Assembly: GCF_033963835.1 (NCBI RefSeq)
Contig: NZ_JAXBME010000023.1
Span: 1-61,048, forward strand
Direction of reading: 5' to 3'
Length of the DNA: 61,048 bases
From: Cytobacillus sp. IB215665
Lineage (GTDB): Bacteria > Bacillota > Bacilli > Bacillales > SM2101
The notes below the pieces were generated by a model. It worked only from the letters and a program-made list of their open reading frames with translations. It did not search any database and was not told where the DNA came from. Shown piece by piece: positions 8,231-24,412 of the stretch. A program made the position numbers and the translations under genes. Position 1 is the stretch's first letter, and each line of letters opens with the position of its first letter.

Positions 8231-9028
8231 TTAACTTCTTAGTAAAAATAACAAAACAGATACTAATAAAGGACTCATAATTACAATGGTATCTCTACTA
8301 TGCCACTGCAATTGATGAAATTTCGTTCTACCGTCACCGCCACGATAACCTCTTGCCTCCATGGCTGTTGCTAAATCTTCAGCTCTCTTAAACGCGCTAA
8401 TAAACAGAGGAATTAACAAAGGAACAATTGACTTTATTCGATCCTTTATTGGTCCACTTGTGAAATCTGCTCCTCTAGCTGTTTGGGCCTTAATTATTTT
8501 TTCTGTTTCTTGCATTAATGTCGGTATAAACCGAAGTGATATAGACATCATTAAAGCAATCTCATGAACAGGCAAACCAAACCGTTTGAATGGGTTTAAT
8601 AGACTTTCCATCCCATCTGTAATTTCTATCGGTGTTGTCGTTAACGTAAGCATAGAAGTCATTAAAATCAAATTTAAAAAACGTAGGGAGATAAATACAC
8701 CTTGCCTAATACCTTCTTCATAGATTTCAATCCATCCTAAACTAAATAATAGTGCACCTTCCTTAGTTACAAAAATATGTAATATGAAAGTAAAAATAAT
8801 AATCCAAAATATAAGTTTTAGCCCTTTCAAAATAAACCGAATAGGTATTCGAGTTAGCAGCATCATACCTACTGTATATATACATAAAATCCCATATGTA
8901 AGTTCATTATTTGCTAAAAAAACAACTATGACATAAAGAAATATTAATGATAATTTCGAACGAGGGTCCAACTGATGGACAATTGATGAACCTGGTACAT
9001 ACCTACCTATTATAATTTTATCCATCAT
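8231..9028 (-). CDS. ecfT: EcfT, membrane coupling protein of the ECF vitamin transporter
   Basis: 265 residues with several membrane helices (about 27-46, 50-66, 73-95, 107-128, 245-262) and a long cytoplasmic coupling region. It carries the two Ala-Arg-Gly signatures of the family, ARGADF and ARGYRG, which dock onto the two ATPases. It joins them to interchangeable substrate-binding S-components, none of which is encoded in this window. Its start overlaps the ecfA2 end by 11 bases, which implies coupled translation; either of two adjacent ATG codons may be used. Confidence 0.95.
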   Translation of the reverse strand: MMDKIIIGRYVPGSSIVHQLDPRSKLSLIFLYVIVVFLANNELTYGILCIYTVGMMLLTRIPIRFILKGLKLIFWIIIFTFILHIFVTKEGALLFSLGWIEIYEEGIRQGVFISLRFLNLILMTSMLTLTTTPIEITDGMESLLNPFKRFGLPVHEIALMMSISLRFIPTLMQETEKIIKAQTARGADFTSGPIKDRIKSIVPLLIPLFISAFKRAEDLATAMEARGYRGGDGRTKFHQLQWHSRDTIVIMSPLLVSVLLFLLRS

Positions 9029-9893
9029 GCTGCTTCACCTTACCCATAATCAATTGTGCTTGTTCTAGTGCATCGTCGATCGTAAGGCATGTGGACGATA
9101 GCTGAATACCAAATTTGCTTTCTAATTTCATCTTAAACTTTAATGCTTCAGGAACATCTAACCCTAGTTTGACCAGTTCTTTTGGTTTAGAAAATATTTC
9201 TTCTGGTTTCCCCTTCATTCTAATCGTACCATTATCCATGACCACAATCTCATCAGCATACTTTGCTGCATCCTCCATGCTATGAGTTACCAATACCGTC
9301 GTTATCTTCTTCTTCTGATGTAGTTTATAGAACATATCCATTATCTCTGTACGCCCTCTAGGATCTAATCCAGCTGTTGGCTCATCTAACACAAGAACTT
9401 CTGGTTCCATTGCTAAAACTCCAGCAATTGCTACTCTTCTCATTTGACCACCACTTAAGTCAAAGGGTGATCTTTGCAAAAATTCACTTGGTAATCCAAC
9501 TAACTCCAACGCTTCTAGTGCCTTCTTCTTCGCTTCTTTCTCAGATACACCAAAGTTAGTCGGACCAAAACATATATCTTTTTCTACTGTTTCCTCAAAT
9601 AATTGATGTTCAGGAAATTGAAATACAATGCCCACTCTTTGTCTAAGCTTCTTTATCTTTTTATTCTTTTTCCCAGAGTCGATTGTCATTTCACCAACGG
9701 TTAAACTTCCTACTGTCGGTTTTAATAGACCATTTAAATGTTGTAAAAGAGTCGATTTTCCTGAACCAGTGTGTCCAATAATTGCTAGAAAAGTCCCAGA
9801 ATTAATAGCTAAATTAATATCGTAAAGTGCTAACCGTTCAAGAGGGGTATGTTGATGATATTTATGTTCTACATTTTGTATTGTAATGTCCAT
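9018..9893 (-). CDS. ecfA2: EcfA2, energy-coupling factor transporter ATPase
   Basis: 291-residue ABC ATPase with Walker A GHTGSGKST, signature LSGGQMRR, Walker B VLVLDEPTAGLDP and a His switch in LVTHSMEDAAKYAD. It pairs with EcfA1 to power vitamin uptake through EcfT. It begins inside the end of ecfA1 (25-base overlap) with GGTGGATGAG before the ATG, so the two ATPases are probably made in step. Confidence 0.95.
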   Translation of the reverse strand: MDITIQNVEHKYHQHTPLERLALYDINLAINSGTFLAIIGHTGSGKSTLLQHLNGLLKPTVGSLTVGEMTIDSGKKNKKIKKLRQRVGIVFQFPEHQLFEETVEKDICFGPTNFGVSEKEAKKKALEALELVGLPSEFLQRSPFDLSGGQMRRVAIAGVLAMEPEVLVLDEPTAGLDPRGRTEIMDMFYKLHQKKKITTVLVTHSMEDAAKYADEIVVMDNGTIRMKGKPEEIFSKPKELVKLGLDVPEALKFKMKLESKFGIQLSSTCLTIDDALEQAQLIMGKVKQHDG

Positions 9894-10708
9894 AACTCAT
9901 CCACCAATCCTTCATCTGTTAAATGATCAACTGTCAAAGGAATACCTGCTCGCCTCATTTTTTTACTAAGTCTAACGGAGAAAGGAAGATCAAGACCTAT
10001 ATTAACAAGCTCCTTCTCTAAAGCAAAAATATCTTCGGGTCGTCCCTCCGTGAAAATATTACCCTTATTCATAACCAATATACGATCAGCTTTACTTGCT
10101 TCATCCAAATCATGCGTGATTGAAATAACAGATATAACTTGCTCATCTTTAAGTTTTCTAATTGTTCTCAAGACTTCTTCTTTCCCTTTTGGATCAAGCA
10201 TAGATGTCGCTTCATCTAGAATAATAATATCAGGCCTCACAGCTAACACACCAGCAATTGCAACTCTTTGCTTCTGTCCTCCGGAGAGATTATGTGGCTC
10301 TTGATCAACAAATGCTTCCATTTTCACTCTATTAATTGCTTCGTCAACTCGATCTACCATTTCCGAACGTTCTACACCATTATTTTCTAACCCAAAAGCT
10401 ACATCATCAATGACAGTTGTACCAACAAATTGATTGTCTGGATTTTGGAACACCATACCAATTTTCTTACGAACATCCCAAATCGACTCATTTGTAAGTG
10501 TGATACCAGCCACTGATACCTCTCCAGACTCTGGTATTAACAACCCATTCAATATTCTCGCCAGTGTTGATTTTCCAGAACCATTATGGCCTACAATTGC
10601 TAACCATTCACCATTTTTAAGTGAAAATGAAATATCTTTTAACGCATAATGTGATTGGTCATTATAGCGAAAGGAAACACCTTTGACTGATAATAGTTCA
10701 TTCCCCAT
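9869..10708 (-). CDS. ecfA1: EcfA1, energy-coupling factor transporter ATPase
   Basis: 279 residues when started at the ATG at 10708, seven bases after AGGAGG; the frame extends nine codons upstream, but that part includes the ribosome binding site. Walker A GHNGSGKST, signature LSGGQKQR, Walker B IIILDEATSMLDP and His switch SITHDLDEASKAD are all intact. The Ala in DEATSMLDP in place of the Pro of EcfA2 is typical of the EcfA1 partner. First gene of ecfA1-ecfA2-ecfT-truA. Confidence 0.95.
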   Translation of the reverse strand: MGNELLSVKGVSFRYNDQSHYALKDISFSLKNGEWLAIVGHNGSGKSTLARILNGLLIPESGEVSVAGITLTNESIWDVRKKIGMVFQNPDNQFVGTTVIDDVAFGLENNGVERSEMVDRVDEAINRVKMEAFVDQEPHNLSGGQKQRVAIAGVLAVRPDIIILDEATSMLDPKGKEEVLRTIRKLKDEQVISVISITHDLDEASKADRILVMNKGNIFTEGRPEDIFALEKELVNIGLDLPFSVRLSKKMRRAGIPLTVDHLTDEGLVDELWTLQYKM

Positions 10709-10966
10709 ATCCTTTCCTCCTCTATTATTCGACATATTTCCTAAGAAATAAAAAAGAGCTTTATTGCAACATTAGTTCTGATGGTAAGATGAGGAGACTT
10801 AAAGGAGATATGCACTGAGGGTGGACAGTTAGTTAAGCGTTGACTCTCGATTTACTCCAATCCGCCTGATAATTTTCTTGCCCCTTGTTGGCCCCTGCTA
10901 TCATTATAAAGAGAAAATATGAAGCATCATAGTTTAGACATTTATTGATAGTATAAAAACAATAGC
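10709..10966 (-). other. leader or spacer upstream of ecfA1
   Basis: 258 bases between the rplQ terminator and ecfA1. A minus-strand TATAAT lies at 10908-10903 but no good -35 is seen. If it is a promoter, the transcript would carry a leader of about 190 bases. GGGGCCAACAAGGGGC is near its 5' end. No known riboswitch pattern was recognised. Confidence 0.4.
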
Positions 10967-11006
10967 AAAAAAGGGCATAGATTCAGTCATTAAAACTGTC
11001 CTGCCC
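10967..11006 (-). terminator. terminator of the S10-spc-alpha transcript after rplQ
   Basis: Minus strand GGGCA (11006-11002) pairs with TGCCC (10977-10973), with an inner CAGTTTTAATGACTG hairpin, followed by TTTTTT. A second hairpin, GTTCAAAA with TTTTGAAC, lies just upstream at about 11027-11050. Confidence 0.85.
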
Positions 11007-11059
11007 TCATTTACTCATACAAAGATGTTCAAAAATCTCCTTTTGAACATTCAGTAGTA

Positions 11060-11446
<387 letters not shown>

Positions 11447-11497
11447 TTATCATAGCAGTAAGGAAAACATGAAAATGCCTAGTTAAGAGTCTCATAA

Positions 11498-12442
11498 CTA
11501 GTCATCTTTTCGCAATCCCAACCCTAACTCATCAAGCTTTGCTTTAACCTCTTCTAAAGACTTTCGACCTAGGTTTCGTACTTTCATCATGTCTTCTTCG
11601 GTTTTATGAGCTAGTTCTTGTACAGTGTTAATACCTGCACGTTTTAAACAATTATAAGAACGAACTGAAAGATCTAATTCTTCAATTGTCATCTCAAGCA
11701 CTTTTTCTTTTTGGTCTTCTTCTTTTTCAACCATGATTTCAGCATTTTGTGCTTCGTCAGTTAAACCAACAAAAATATTTAAGTGCTCAGTCAAAATTTT
11801 CGATCCAAGAGCAATAGCCTCTTTAGGACCTGTACTTCCATCTGCCCATACGTCAAATGTTAGTTTATCAAAATTTGACAACTGACCTACACGAGTGTTT
11901 TCAACTTGATATGAAACACGAGATACCGGTGTGAAAATCGAATCAATTGGAATCACCCCTATTGGTTGATCCTCACTTTTATTTGCATCAGCTGAAGTAT
12001 ATCCACGTCCACGTCTTGCGGTTAATCTCATACGCAAATGACCATCTTTTGCTAAAGTAGCGATATGAAGGTCAGGGTTAAGAATTTCCACATCACTATC
12101 ATGTGTAATATCAGCAGCTGTTACTGCTCCTTCACCTTGTATATCAATTTCAAGCGTCTTGTCCTCGTCTGAATAAATTTTCAATCCGAGTTTCTTTACG
12201 TGTAAAATAATAGACGTTACATCTTCCACGACGCCTTCAATTGTTGAGAACTCATGCAGTACACCATCTATTTGAATAGATGTGACAGCTGCACCAGGTA
12301 GTGAGGATAATAGAATACGACGTAAGGAGTTACCCAAAGTTGTACCATATCCACGCTCAAGTGGCTCGATGACGAATTTACCGTATTTGGCATCATCGCT
12401 GATCTCAACCGTTTCGATTTTTGGTTTTTCAATTTCTATCAT
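11498..12442 (-). CDS. rpoA: DNA-directed RNA polymerase subunit alpha
   Basis: 314 residues. The N-terminal domain (about 1-228, with [20 protein letters not shown]) dimerises and nucleates the core enzyme; an acidic linker (about 230-245) leads to the C-terminal domain (about 248-308, with [11 protein letters not shown]), which binds promoter UP elements and activators. AGGAGGG precedes the ATG. Unusually within this cluster, it has a 194-base upstream spacer containing a possible promoter and alternative hairpins. Confidence 0.98.
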   Translation of the reverse strand: MIEIEKPKIETVEISDDAKYGKFVIEPLERGYGTTLGNSLRRILLSSLPGAAVTSIQIDGVLHEFSTIEGVVEDVTSIILHVKKLGLKIYSDEDKTLEIDIQGEGAVTAADITHDSDVEILNPDLHIATLAKDGHLRMRLTARRGRGYTSADANKSEDQPIGVIPIDSIFTPVSRVSYQVENTRVGQLSNFDKLTFDVWADGSTGPKEAIALGSKILTEHLNIFVGLTDEAQNAEIMVEKEEDQKEKVLEMTIEELDLSVRSYNCLKRAGINTVQELAHKTEEDMMKVRNLGRKSLEEVKAKLDELGLGLRKDD

Positions 12443-12473
12443 TACAAACCCTCCTTCAAAACGTCGAAACCCC

Positions 12474-12515
12474 GGCTAGACAATTTAATGTTAGTTTGTC
12501 TATGGATGTCTAACC
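12474..12515 (-). promoter_or_regulatory. alternative hairpins in the rpoA leader
   Basis: On the minus strand GGTTAGACA (12515-12507) can pair with TGTCTAGCC (12482-12474) with one G-U pair, or the inner TAGACAA (12502-12496) can pair perfectly with TTGTCTA (12483-12477). The two structures share bases and exclude each other. They lie about 30 bases upstream of the rpoA start. Confidence 0.5.
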
Positions 12516-12591
12516 GAAATTCCCCAATAATAAGTTCCCGAATGTGCACAACAACTAAAATAATTAATCTGTTTCGCAATAAAAATGATTT

Positions 12592-12620
12592 ATCATAACC
12601 CATTATTGACATGAATTCAA
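12592..12620 (-). promoter_or_regulatory. possible internal promoter for rpoA-rplQ
   Basis: Minus-strand TTGAAT (12620-12615), a 17-base spacer and TATGAT (12597-12592), directly after rpsK. It would add RNA polymerase alpha transcripts to those arriving from the S10 promoter. Confidence 0.5.
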
Positions 12621-12636
12621 AATCTATACAGAGAAA

Positions 12637-13029
<393 letters not shown>

Positions 13030-13045
13030 TTAAGAACCTCCTTTA

Positions 13046-13426
<381 letters not shown>

Positions 13427-13432
13427 TTATGC

Positions 13433-13579
<147 letters not shown>

Positions 13580-13798
13580 TTATTTAAAGCGGTACGTAAT
13601 CCGTCCGCGAGTTAAATCATATGGTGATAATTCTACAGTAACTTTATCTCCTGGTAAGATTCGAATGAAATGCATACGAATTTTACCTGAAACATGTGCT
13701 AATACTGTATGTCCGTTTTCAAGTTCTACCTTAAACATTGCATTTGGTAATGTTTCTACGACAGTACCTTCAACTTCAATTACATCGTCTTTCGCCAT
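13580..13798 (-). CDS. infA: translation initiation factor IF-1
   Basis: 72 residues, a single S1/OB-fold domain starting [20 protein letters not shown] and ending GRITYRFK. It occupies the A site of the 30S subunit during initiation. Its start lies within the end of the upstream KOW-domain gene (23-base overlap), so their translation is probably linked. Confidence 0.98.
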   Translation of the reverse strand: MAKDDVIEVEGTVVETLPNAMFKVELENGHTVLAHVSGKIRMHFIRILPGDKVTVELSPYDLTRGRITYRFK

Positions 13799-14111
13799 CT
13801 AAAAGCTCTCCCTTCTTCAAATCAGTAACTTGCTCATTGACAAACTTTGTTAATGCATAGCGCAATTTCCCGTTTGTCACACGACCAGTTTCACTTATAC
13901 TGTTCTGAACTTCCGGAGATACGTAATCAAAAAACTCAAGGTGTTGAATATTCTTCTTTTTTGGCCGATCATATTTTCGCTTTTCTCCATCCGCAAGTAA
14001 AACAAATCGCTCATCAACACTTTTTATAATTATTGCATACTGTCCAGCGTCTCTGCCTTGAGTGATTAAAACAAACTGACCTATGCGCGGACTCGAATCA
14101 GAATCGTTCAA
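13776..14111 (-). CDS. KOW-domain, L14e-like RNA-binding protein
   Basis: 111 residues. The N-terminus, with [20 protein letters not shown], is a KOW/L14e-like fold that suggests RNA or ribosome binding; the C-terminal half is less recognisable. Genes of this type, called ybzG in some Bacillus annotations, sit between map and infA in Bacilli. The start is TTG at 14111 with AAGGTGA six bases upstream. A translation role is inferred from position only. Confidence 0.8.
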   Translation of the reverse strand: MNDSDSSPRIGQFVLITQGRDAGQYAIIIKSVDERFVLLADGEKRKYDRPKKKNIQHLEFFDYVSPEVQNSISETGRVTNGKLRYALTKFVNEQVTDLKKGELLDGERRCN

Positions 14112-14127
14112 CTATTATCACCTTCAC

Positions 14128-15530
<1,403 letters not shown>

Positions 15531-15573
15531 TCACCCTCATCTAACAATGAGGAAATGGGAGAACCCCAAAACC

Positions 15574-16869
15574 TCATGACTTAATAAATCCTTTGTAATG
15601 ACGTTTTACAAGTTGGCTTTCAAGCTGTTTCATTGTCTCAAGTGCAACACCAACAACGATGAGCAAGCTTGTTCCACCAATTTGTACTGATTCCGGAAGA
15701 CTGGTAAATTTAATAAAAATAATAGGAAGAACAGAAATTGCAGCTAAGAAAATAGAACCTACAAATGTAAGACGATATAGTATCCGAGTTACATATTCTT
15801 GCGTATTTATCCCTGGACGAATTCCAGGAATATACCCACCTTGTTTTTTAAGGTTTTCTGCCATTTGCTCAGGATTAACTTGAACAAACGTATAGAAATA
15901 GGTAAATGCAATAATTAATGCAACATATATTGTCATACCAACAGGTTCGGTATACCTGAATGTATTTTCAATCCACATAGTAACATCGTTTTGTCCAAAG
16001 AATGATGCAATTGTTGGTGGTGTAATAATAAACGATACTGCAAAGATAACAGGTATTACACCCGCAGCATTTACTTTTAAAGGTAAATGAGTAGATTGTC
16101 CTCCAACTGGACTACGACCCACTAAGCGTTTTGCATATTGAATTGGAATTTTTCGAAATGCTTGTTGGATGAAAATAACACCAACGACGATTGCAACGAT
16201 CGCGAGTAGCAATAAAACTACCGTAACGATACGTAAGAATAGCTGTTCTCCAGCACCTTCAAATTGTGTTGCATATACTTGGTTAGCGATATTCGGAATG
16301 CCTGCCACAATCCCAGCAAAGATGAGAATGGAAATTCCATTACCAACACCGTGAGCTGTTATTTGTTCACCTAACCACATTAAAAAGGCAGTTCCAGCCG
16401 TCAATACTAATGCTATTAACAAATAAGTTGGAATGCCAGGGTTCTCAATTAATGCCCCGTTCGACATAGTGTTAAAGCCAATGGACATACCAATTGCTTG
16501 AATAAATCCAAGAACTATTGTGCCGTAGCGGGTAAACTGAGCTAATTTACGACGACCAACTTCACCTTGTTTTGACCACTCAGTAAACTTTGGAACAACA
16601 TCCATTTGTAGTAATTGAATAATAATGGAAGCCGTGATATAAGGCATAATCCCCATTGCAAAGATGGAAAAGTTCTGTAATGCTCCTCCACCAAATGTAT
16701 TCAATACTCCAAATAGATTGTTTTCGCCTGTAACCTGTAATACTTCAGCATTGATGTTCGGAACAGGAATAAACGTCCCTATTCTAAACACAACTAACAT
16801 TAACAAGGTGAATATTATTTTCTTTCTTATATCACCAACGCGCATAAAATTGGAGATTGTTCGGAACAT
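15574..16869 (-). CDS. secY: SecY, central channel subunit of the Sec translocon
   Basis: 431 residues with ten membrane helices. Diagnostic blocks include FAMGIMPYITASIIIQLLQM (plug and lateral-gate region), GEVGRRKLAQFTRYGT and the cytoplasmic loop KKQGGYIPGIRPG, which contacts SecA and the ribosome. With SecE (43619-43801) it forms the export and insertion channel. Its start codon shares one base with the rplO stop codon, so translation of L15 and SecY is coupled. Confidence 0.98.
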   Translation of the reverse strand: MFRTISNFMRVGDIRKKIIFTLLMLVVFRIGTFIPVPNINAEVLQVTGENNLFGVLNTFGGGALQNFSIFAMGIMPYITASIIIQLLQMDVVPKFTEWSKQGEVGRRKLAQFTRYGTIVLGFIQAIGMSIGFNTMSNGALIENPGIPTYLLIALVLTAGTAFLMWLGEQITAHGVGNGISILIFAGIVAGIPNIANQVYATQFEGAGEQLFLRIVTVVLLLLAIVAIVVGVIFIQQAFRKIPIQYAKRLVGRSPVGGQSTHLPLKVNAAGVIPVIFAVSFIITPPTIASFFGQNDVTMWIENTFRYTEPVGMTIYVALIIAFTYFYTFVQVNPEQMAENLKKQGGYIPGIRPGINTQEYVTRILYRLTFVGSIFLAAISVLPIIFIKFTSLPESVQIGGTSLLIVVGVALETMKQLESQLVKRHYKGFIKS

Positions 16870-17309
16870 TAAATCACCTCAGTTTTACCGCCTGCAGCTT
16901 CAATTGCTTCTTTTGCAGCAGAAGAGAATTTGTGAGCTTTAACAGTAAGCTTTTTCTCAACTTTTCCTTTTGCAAGGACTTTCAAACCCGATTTAAGCTT
17001 ACTTACTACACCTGTTTCGATTAATAATTCAGGTGTTACTTCCGTACCATCTTCAAAACGATTTAATGTTTCAAGATTAACGACCGCATACTCTTTTCGG
17101 TTAATGTTCGTAAAACCACGTTTAGGTAGTCGTTGGAACAAAGGTGTTTGACCACCCTCGAAGCCTGGACGTACGCCACCGCCAGAACGAGACTTTTGAC
17201 CTTTTTGGCCTCTACCAGATGTTTTACCATTACCAGTAGCAATACCACGTCCTACACGATTACGAGTTTTACGAGACCCTTCAGCTGGTTTAAGTTCATG
17301 AAGTTTCAT
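16869..17309 (-). CDS. rplO: 50S ribosomal protein L15
   Basis: 146 residues. The N-terminus, [20 protein letters not shown], and the glycine- and arginine-rich stretch around 23-50 ([21 protein letters not shown] region) run into the 23S rRNA core; the C-terminal domain is globular. Standard length. It lies directly upstream of secY with a one-base overlap and 31 bases after rpmD. Confidence 0.98.
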   Translation of the reverse strand: MKLHELKPAEGSRKTRNRVGRGIATGNGKTSGRGQKGQKSRSGGGVRPGFEGGQTPLFQRLPKRGFTNINRKEYAVVNLETLNRFEDGTEVTPELLIETGVVSKLKSGLKVLAKGKVEKKLTVKAHKFSSAAKEAIEAAGGKTEVI

Positions 17310-17340
17310 CAGGGCACCTCCTTATTTACTCATGTTAAAA

Positions 17341-17523
17341 TTATTGTTCTTTTACCGTAACTAAATGTGCAACTTTGTTTACCATGCCGCGAATTGCAGC
17401 ATTATCTTCATGTACGACCGTTTGATGCATTTTTTTCAAACCTAAAGTTTGAACAGTTACTTTTTGATCTTTAGAACGGCCAATAACACTTCTTGTGAGG
17501 GTGATAGCTAATTTCTTTGACAT
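17341..17523 (-). CDS. rpmD: 50S ribosomal protein L30
   Basis: 60 residues, the normal bacterial size, starting [20 protein letters not shown]. The [15 protein letters not shown] block is the conserved rRNA-binding loop. It is between rpsE and rplO in the spc operon, 13 bases after rpsE. The short spacer holds the GGGGG-type ribosome binding site. Confidence 0.97.
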   Translation of the reverse strand: MSKKLAITLTRSVIGRSKDQKVTVQTLGLKKMHQTVVHEDNAAIRGMVNKVAHLVTVKEQ

Positions 17524-17536
17524 TTCATTTCCCCCC

Positions 17537-18420
<884 letters not shown>

Positions 18421-18454
18421 ACTATGCCACTCCTTTCTTATACACTAGGCGGTA

Positions 18455-18991
18455 TTACTTACCAGTCTTACCTTCCTTACGACGTACATATTCGCCTTCA
18501 TAACGAATTCCTTTACCTTTATAAGGCTCTGGTGGACGTACATCACGAATGTTAGCAGCTAAAGCTCCAACACGTTCCTTATCAGTACCTTTAATAACAA
18601 TTTTTGTATTCGCAGGCACATCTATTTCGATCCCTGCTTCAGGTTCGATTTCAACAGGATGTGAGTAACCTACATTTAGGATTAGCTTTTTACCTTGCTT
18701 TTGTGCACGGTAACCTACCCCGATCAATTCTAGTCCTCTTTCATACCCCTTAGAAACACCTTCAACCATATTAGCTAGTACGCTACGAGTCGTTCCATGT
18801 AATGAGCGGTGCTCTTTTGAATCAGATGGTCGAACAACTGTTACAGCGTTTTCTTCTATTGTTAATTCCATATCTGCATGGATTGTACGAGTTAATTCAC
18901 CCTTCGGTCCTTTAACAATAACGTTTTTATTTTCCTCAGTTACCGTTACACCTGCAGGGATAACAATTGGTTTTTTACCAACGCGTGACAT
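18455..18991 (-). CDS. rplF: 50S ribosomal protein L6
   Basis: 178 residues with the two repeated L6 domains: [17 protein letters not shown] opens the first, and [18 protein letters not shown] and the C-terminal [20 protein letters not shown] lie in the second, which touches the sarcin-ricin region near the factor-binding site. It lies 29 bases after rpsH. Confidence 0.98.
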   Translation of the reverse strand: MSRVGKKPIVIPAGVTVTEENKNVIVKGPKGELTRTIHADMELTIEENAVTVVRPSDSKEHRSLHGTTRSVLANMVEGVSKGYERGLELIGVGYRAQKQGKKLILNVGYSHPVEIEPEAGIEIDVPANTKIVIKGTDKERVGALAANIRDVRPPEPYKGKGIRYEGEYVRRKEGKTGK

Positions 18992-19020
18992 AAATTACAC
19001 CTCCATTCTAAAAAAACTTT

Positions 19021-19419
19021 TTACCAAACGTAAGCTAGTACTTCTCCGCCTGTTTGCTTTTGACGAGCTTCTTTGTCACTTAACACACCTTGAGAAGTAG
19101 ACACAATCGCAATTCCTAAACCATTAAGTACACGAGGTACCTCATCAGCTTTAGCGTATACGCGTAAACCAGGTTTACTAATACGCTTTAATCCAGTAAT
19201 TACACGTTCATTATTTGCACCATACTTTAAGAAAATACGGAGAATACCTTGTTTGTTATCTTCAATAAATTCCACATCACGAACAAAACCTTCACGTTTT
19301 AAAATATCAGCGATATCTTTCTTCATGTTTGAAGCAGGAACCTCTAATTTGTCGTGACGTACCATGTTCGCATTGCGAATACGAGTAAGCAAATCTGCAA
19401 TAGGATCTGTCATCACCAT
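19021..19419 (-). CDS. rpsH: 30S ribosomal protein S8
   Basis: 132 residues starting [20 protein letters not shown], matching the B. subtilis start; a second ATG two codons later would also be possible. The C-terminal [20 protein letters not shown] block contacts helix 21 of 16S rRNA. In many bacteria S8 represses the spc operon by binding its mRNA near rplE; no clear operator was identified here. Confidence 0.98.
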   Translation of the reverse strand: MVMTDPIADLLTRIRNANMVRHDKLEVPASNMKKDIADILKREGFVRDVEFIEDNKQGILRIFLKYGANNERVITGLKRISKPGLRVYAKADEVPRVLNGLGIAIVSTSQGVLSDKEARQKQTGGEVLAYVW

Positions 19420-19450
19420 AATATTTTTACCTCCTTCCCATATCTGGGTT

Positions 19451-19636
19451 TTACCAACTTGCTTTTTTTACACCTGGGATATGTCCCTTATATGCTAATT
19501 CACGGAAACAAATACGGCAAAGTTTAAATTTTCTTAGCACTGAATGAGGACGACCACATCGTTCACAACGTGTGTACTCACGCACTTTAAACTTTTGATC
19601 ACGTTTTTGTTTTACGACCATTGATTTTTTAGCCAC
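19451..19636 (-). CDS. rpsN: 30S ribosomal protein S14, zinc-binding type Z
   Basis: 61 residues, the short zinc-binding form. Two CxxC motifs, CERCG at about 24-28 and CRICF at about 40-44, bind one zinc. It contacts the head of the 30S subunit and is needed for late assembly. Many Bacillus genomes also have a zinc-free paralogue elsewhere, controlled by Zur; none is present in this window. In the spc operon between rplE and rpsH. Confidence 0.98.
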   Translation of the reverse strand: MAKKSMVVKQKRDQKFKVREYTRCERCGRPHSVLRKFKLCRICFRELAYKGHIPGVKKASW

Positions 19637-19668
19637 ATTTTCGCCTCCTTATATTTAGATGGCACTGA

Positions 19669-20208
19669 TTACTTTTGGAACGGCATACCCATTTGAGTTA
19701 ATAATTCACGAGCTTCTTCATCAGTATTTGCAGTGGTTACGATAACGATATCCATACCACGAACTTTCGAAACTTTATCATATTCAATTTCAGGGAAAAT
19801 CAATTGTTCTTTAATCCCTAATGTATAGTTACCACGACCATCGAATGATTTTTTAGATACACCACGGAAGTCACGTACACGTGGAAGTGCAACAGACACT
19901 AGTTTATCTAAAAATTCATACATACGCTCACCGCGTAAAGTTACTTTCGCACCAATTGGCATTCCTTCACGAAGACGGAAACCAGCGATAGATTTCTTTG
20001 CTTTTGTAACTACAGGCTTTTGACCAGTTATTGTTGTTAATTCTTCAACAGCATTATCTAATGCCTTTGAATTTGCAACTGCATCTCCAACACCCATATT
20101 TACAACTATTTTTTCAAGTTGAGGTGTTTGCATAACTGATTTATAACTGAATTTACTCATAACACTAGGAGTAATTTCTTTTTGATATTTTTCCTTTAGG
20201 CGGTTCAT
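19669..20208 (-). CDS. rplE: 50S ribosomal protein L5
   Basis: 179 residues, the standard length. [20 protein letters not shown] and [20 protein letters not shown] are diagnostic. L5 binds 5S rRNA and contacts the P-site tRNA from the central protuberance. It follows rplX by 25 bases with an AGGAGGT site before its ATG. Confidence 0.98.
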   Translation of the reverse strand: MNRLKEKYQKEITPSVMSKFSYKSVMQTPQLEKIVVNMGVGDAVANSKALDNAVEELTTITGQKPVVTKAKKSIAGFRLREGMPIGAKVTLRGERMYEFLDKLVSVALPRVRDFRGVSKKSFDGRGNYTLGIKEQLIFPEIEYDKVSKVRGMDIVIVTTANTDEEARELLTQMGMPFQK

Positions 20209-20233
20209 AATAGTACCTCCTTTCTACAACTAG

Positions 20234-20545
20234 TTATTTATCTAATAATTCACCAGATTTTTTTGCATAGCGTACGTTTTTGCCATCAACTTGCTTATGT
20301 CCAACACGTGTAGGTTCACCCGTCTTTGGATCTAATGGCATAACATTTGATACATGGATAGGTGCCTCTTGGCTGTTAATCCCGCCTTGGGGATTAGCTT
20401 GTGAAGGTTTAGAATGCTTCTTCACAATATTCACACCTTCCACAAGAACTCTACTTTTCTTTGGCAATGCAGCAAGGATAACTCCTTGTTTACCTTTATC
20501 CTTACCTGAAATCACAAGTACTTTATCACCTTTTTTTACATGCAT
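20234..20545 (-). CDS. rplX: 50S ribosomal protein L24
   Basis: 103 residues. The start is the ATG at 20545 ([19 protein letters not shown]) behind AAGGAGGTG; the frame is open 13 codons farther upstream, but that part contains the ribosome binding site. The KOW motif occupies residues 3-30. L24 starts assembly of the large subunit and sits at the tunnel exit. It follows rplN by 40 bases. Confidence 0.97.
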   Translation of the reverse strand: MHVKKGDKVLVISGKDKGKQGVILAALPKKSRVLVEGVNIVKKHSKPSQANPQGGINSQEAPIHVSNVMPLDPKTGEPTRVGHKQVDGKNVRYAKKSGELLDK

Positions 20546-20585
20546 CTTATCTGCACCTCCTTGATAAGGCATTTCAATTTTCAAA

Positions 20586-20954
<369 letters not shown>

Positions 20955-20997
20955 TCACGAAACCTCCCTTCGGATATAAAATTCATCCGACCTTGTA

Positions 20998-21261
20998 TTA
21001 TATAATTACCGCTTTTTCAACTACTTCTACTAAACGGAAACGTTTTGTTGCAGATAGTGGACGTGTTTCCATTACTTTAACTACGTCGCCAACTTTTGCA
21101 GTATTTTGCTCATCATGTGCTTTGAATTTCTTTGAATACTTAACACGTTTACCATATAGTGAATGAGTTTTGTATGTTTCAACTAATACAGTTATCGTTT
21201 TATCCATTTTGTCAGATACAACACGACCTGTATACACTTTACGTTGGTTGCGTTCACTCAT
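20998..21261 (-). CDS. rpsQ: 30S ribosomal protein S17
   Basis: 87 residues with a single OB-fold domain. [20 protein letters not shown] and [20 protein letters not shown] are diagnostic. It is a primary 16S rRNA binder at the base of the body. It lies 20 bases after rpmC in the S10-spc cluster, with GGGGAGG before the ATG. Confidence 0.98.
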   Translation of the reverse strand: MSERNQRKVYTGRVVSDKMDKTITVLVETYKTHSLYGKRVKYSKKFKAHDEQNTAKVGDVVKVMETRPLSATKRFRLVEVVEKAVII

Positions 21262-21281
21262 TTAAGCAAACCTCCCCTCAT

Positions 21282-22568
<1,287 letters not shown>

Positions 22569-22571
22569 TGA

Positions 22572-22913
22572 TTATCCCTCCTTCTTTTCTGATACCACTA
22601 CAGTAATGTGGCTCGTACGTTTATTAATTTGACTAGCACGTCCCATTGCACGCGGGCGGAAACGTTTCATAGTCGGGCCTTCGTTCACATACGCTTCTTC
22701 AACAACTAAATTATTAATATCCATCTCATAGTTGTGTTCTGCGTTTGCAACAGCTGATTTTAATACTTTTTCTACTATCGGAGAAGCCGCTTTGTTTGTT
22801 AAGCGTAAAACTGCTAATGCTTCACCAATTTGCTTTCCTCGAATTAAGTCCACTACTAAGCGAGCTTTACGAGGCGCAATTCGAACTGTTCTTGCAACAG
22901 CTTTTGCTTGCAT
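22572..22913 (-). CDS. rplV: 50S ribosomal protein L22
   Basis: 113 residues. The conserved extended loop ([20 protein letters not shown] region, residues about 79-98) lines the exit tunnel, where changes give macrolide resistance; nothing unusual is seen. The N-terminus [19 protein letters not shown] is diagnostic. It lies between rpsS and rpsC in the S10 operon. Confidence 0.98.
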   Translation of the reverse strand: MQAKAVARTVRIAPRKARLVVDLIRGKQIGEALAVLRLTNKAASPIVEKVLKSAVANAEHNYEMDINNLVVEEAYVNEGPTMKRFRPRAMGRASQINKRTSHITVVVSEKKEG

Positions 22914-22930
22914 TTAGGATGCCTCCTCTC

Positions 22931-24112
<1,182 letters not shown>

Positions 24113-24124
24113 TCACTAGTAAAC

Positions 24125-24412
24125 TTATACTTCAAAAAGTTCGATTTCTTTGCTATCAGCAGTTAACTTCACAATTGCTTTTCTGCGACGATTAGTATAA
24201 CCGCTATGACGACCCATACGCTTGAACTTACCTTTGTAGTTCATGATGTTTACTTTTTCTACTTTCACATCAAAAATTGCCTCAACAGCATCCTTGACTT
24301 CAGTTTTATTAGCTTTCACATCAACGTCAAACGTATATTTTTTCTCTTCCATTAAATCTGTAGAACGTTCTGTAATAACGGGGCGCTTAATAATATCACG
24401 AGGTTCTTTCAT
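24125..24412 (-). CDS. rplW: 50S ribosomal protein L23
   Basis: 95 residues. It begins [20 protein letters not shown] and carries [19 protein letters not shown], the block next to the tunnel exit that forms the docking site of trigger factor and SRP. Its ATG shares one base with the rplD stop codon, so translation of L4 and L23 is coupled. Confidence 0.98.
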   Translation of the reverse strand: MKEPRDIIKRPVITERSTDLMEEKKYTFDVDVKANKTEVKDAVEAIFDVKVEKVNIMNYKGKFKRMGRHSGYTNRRRKAIVKLTADSKEIELFEV

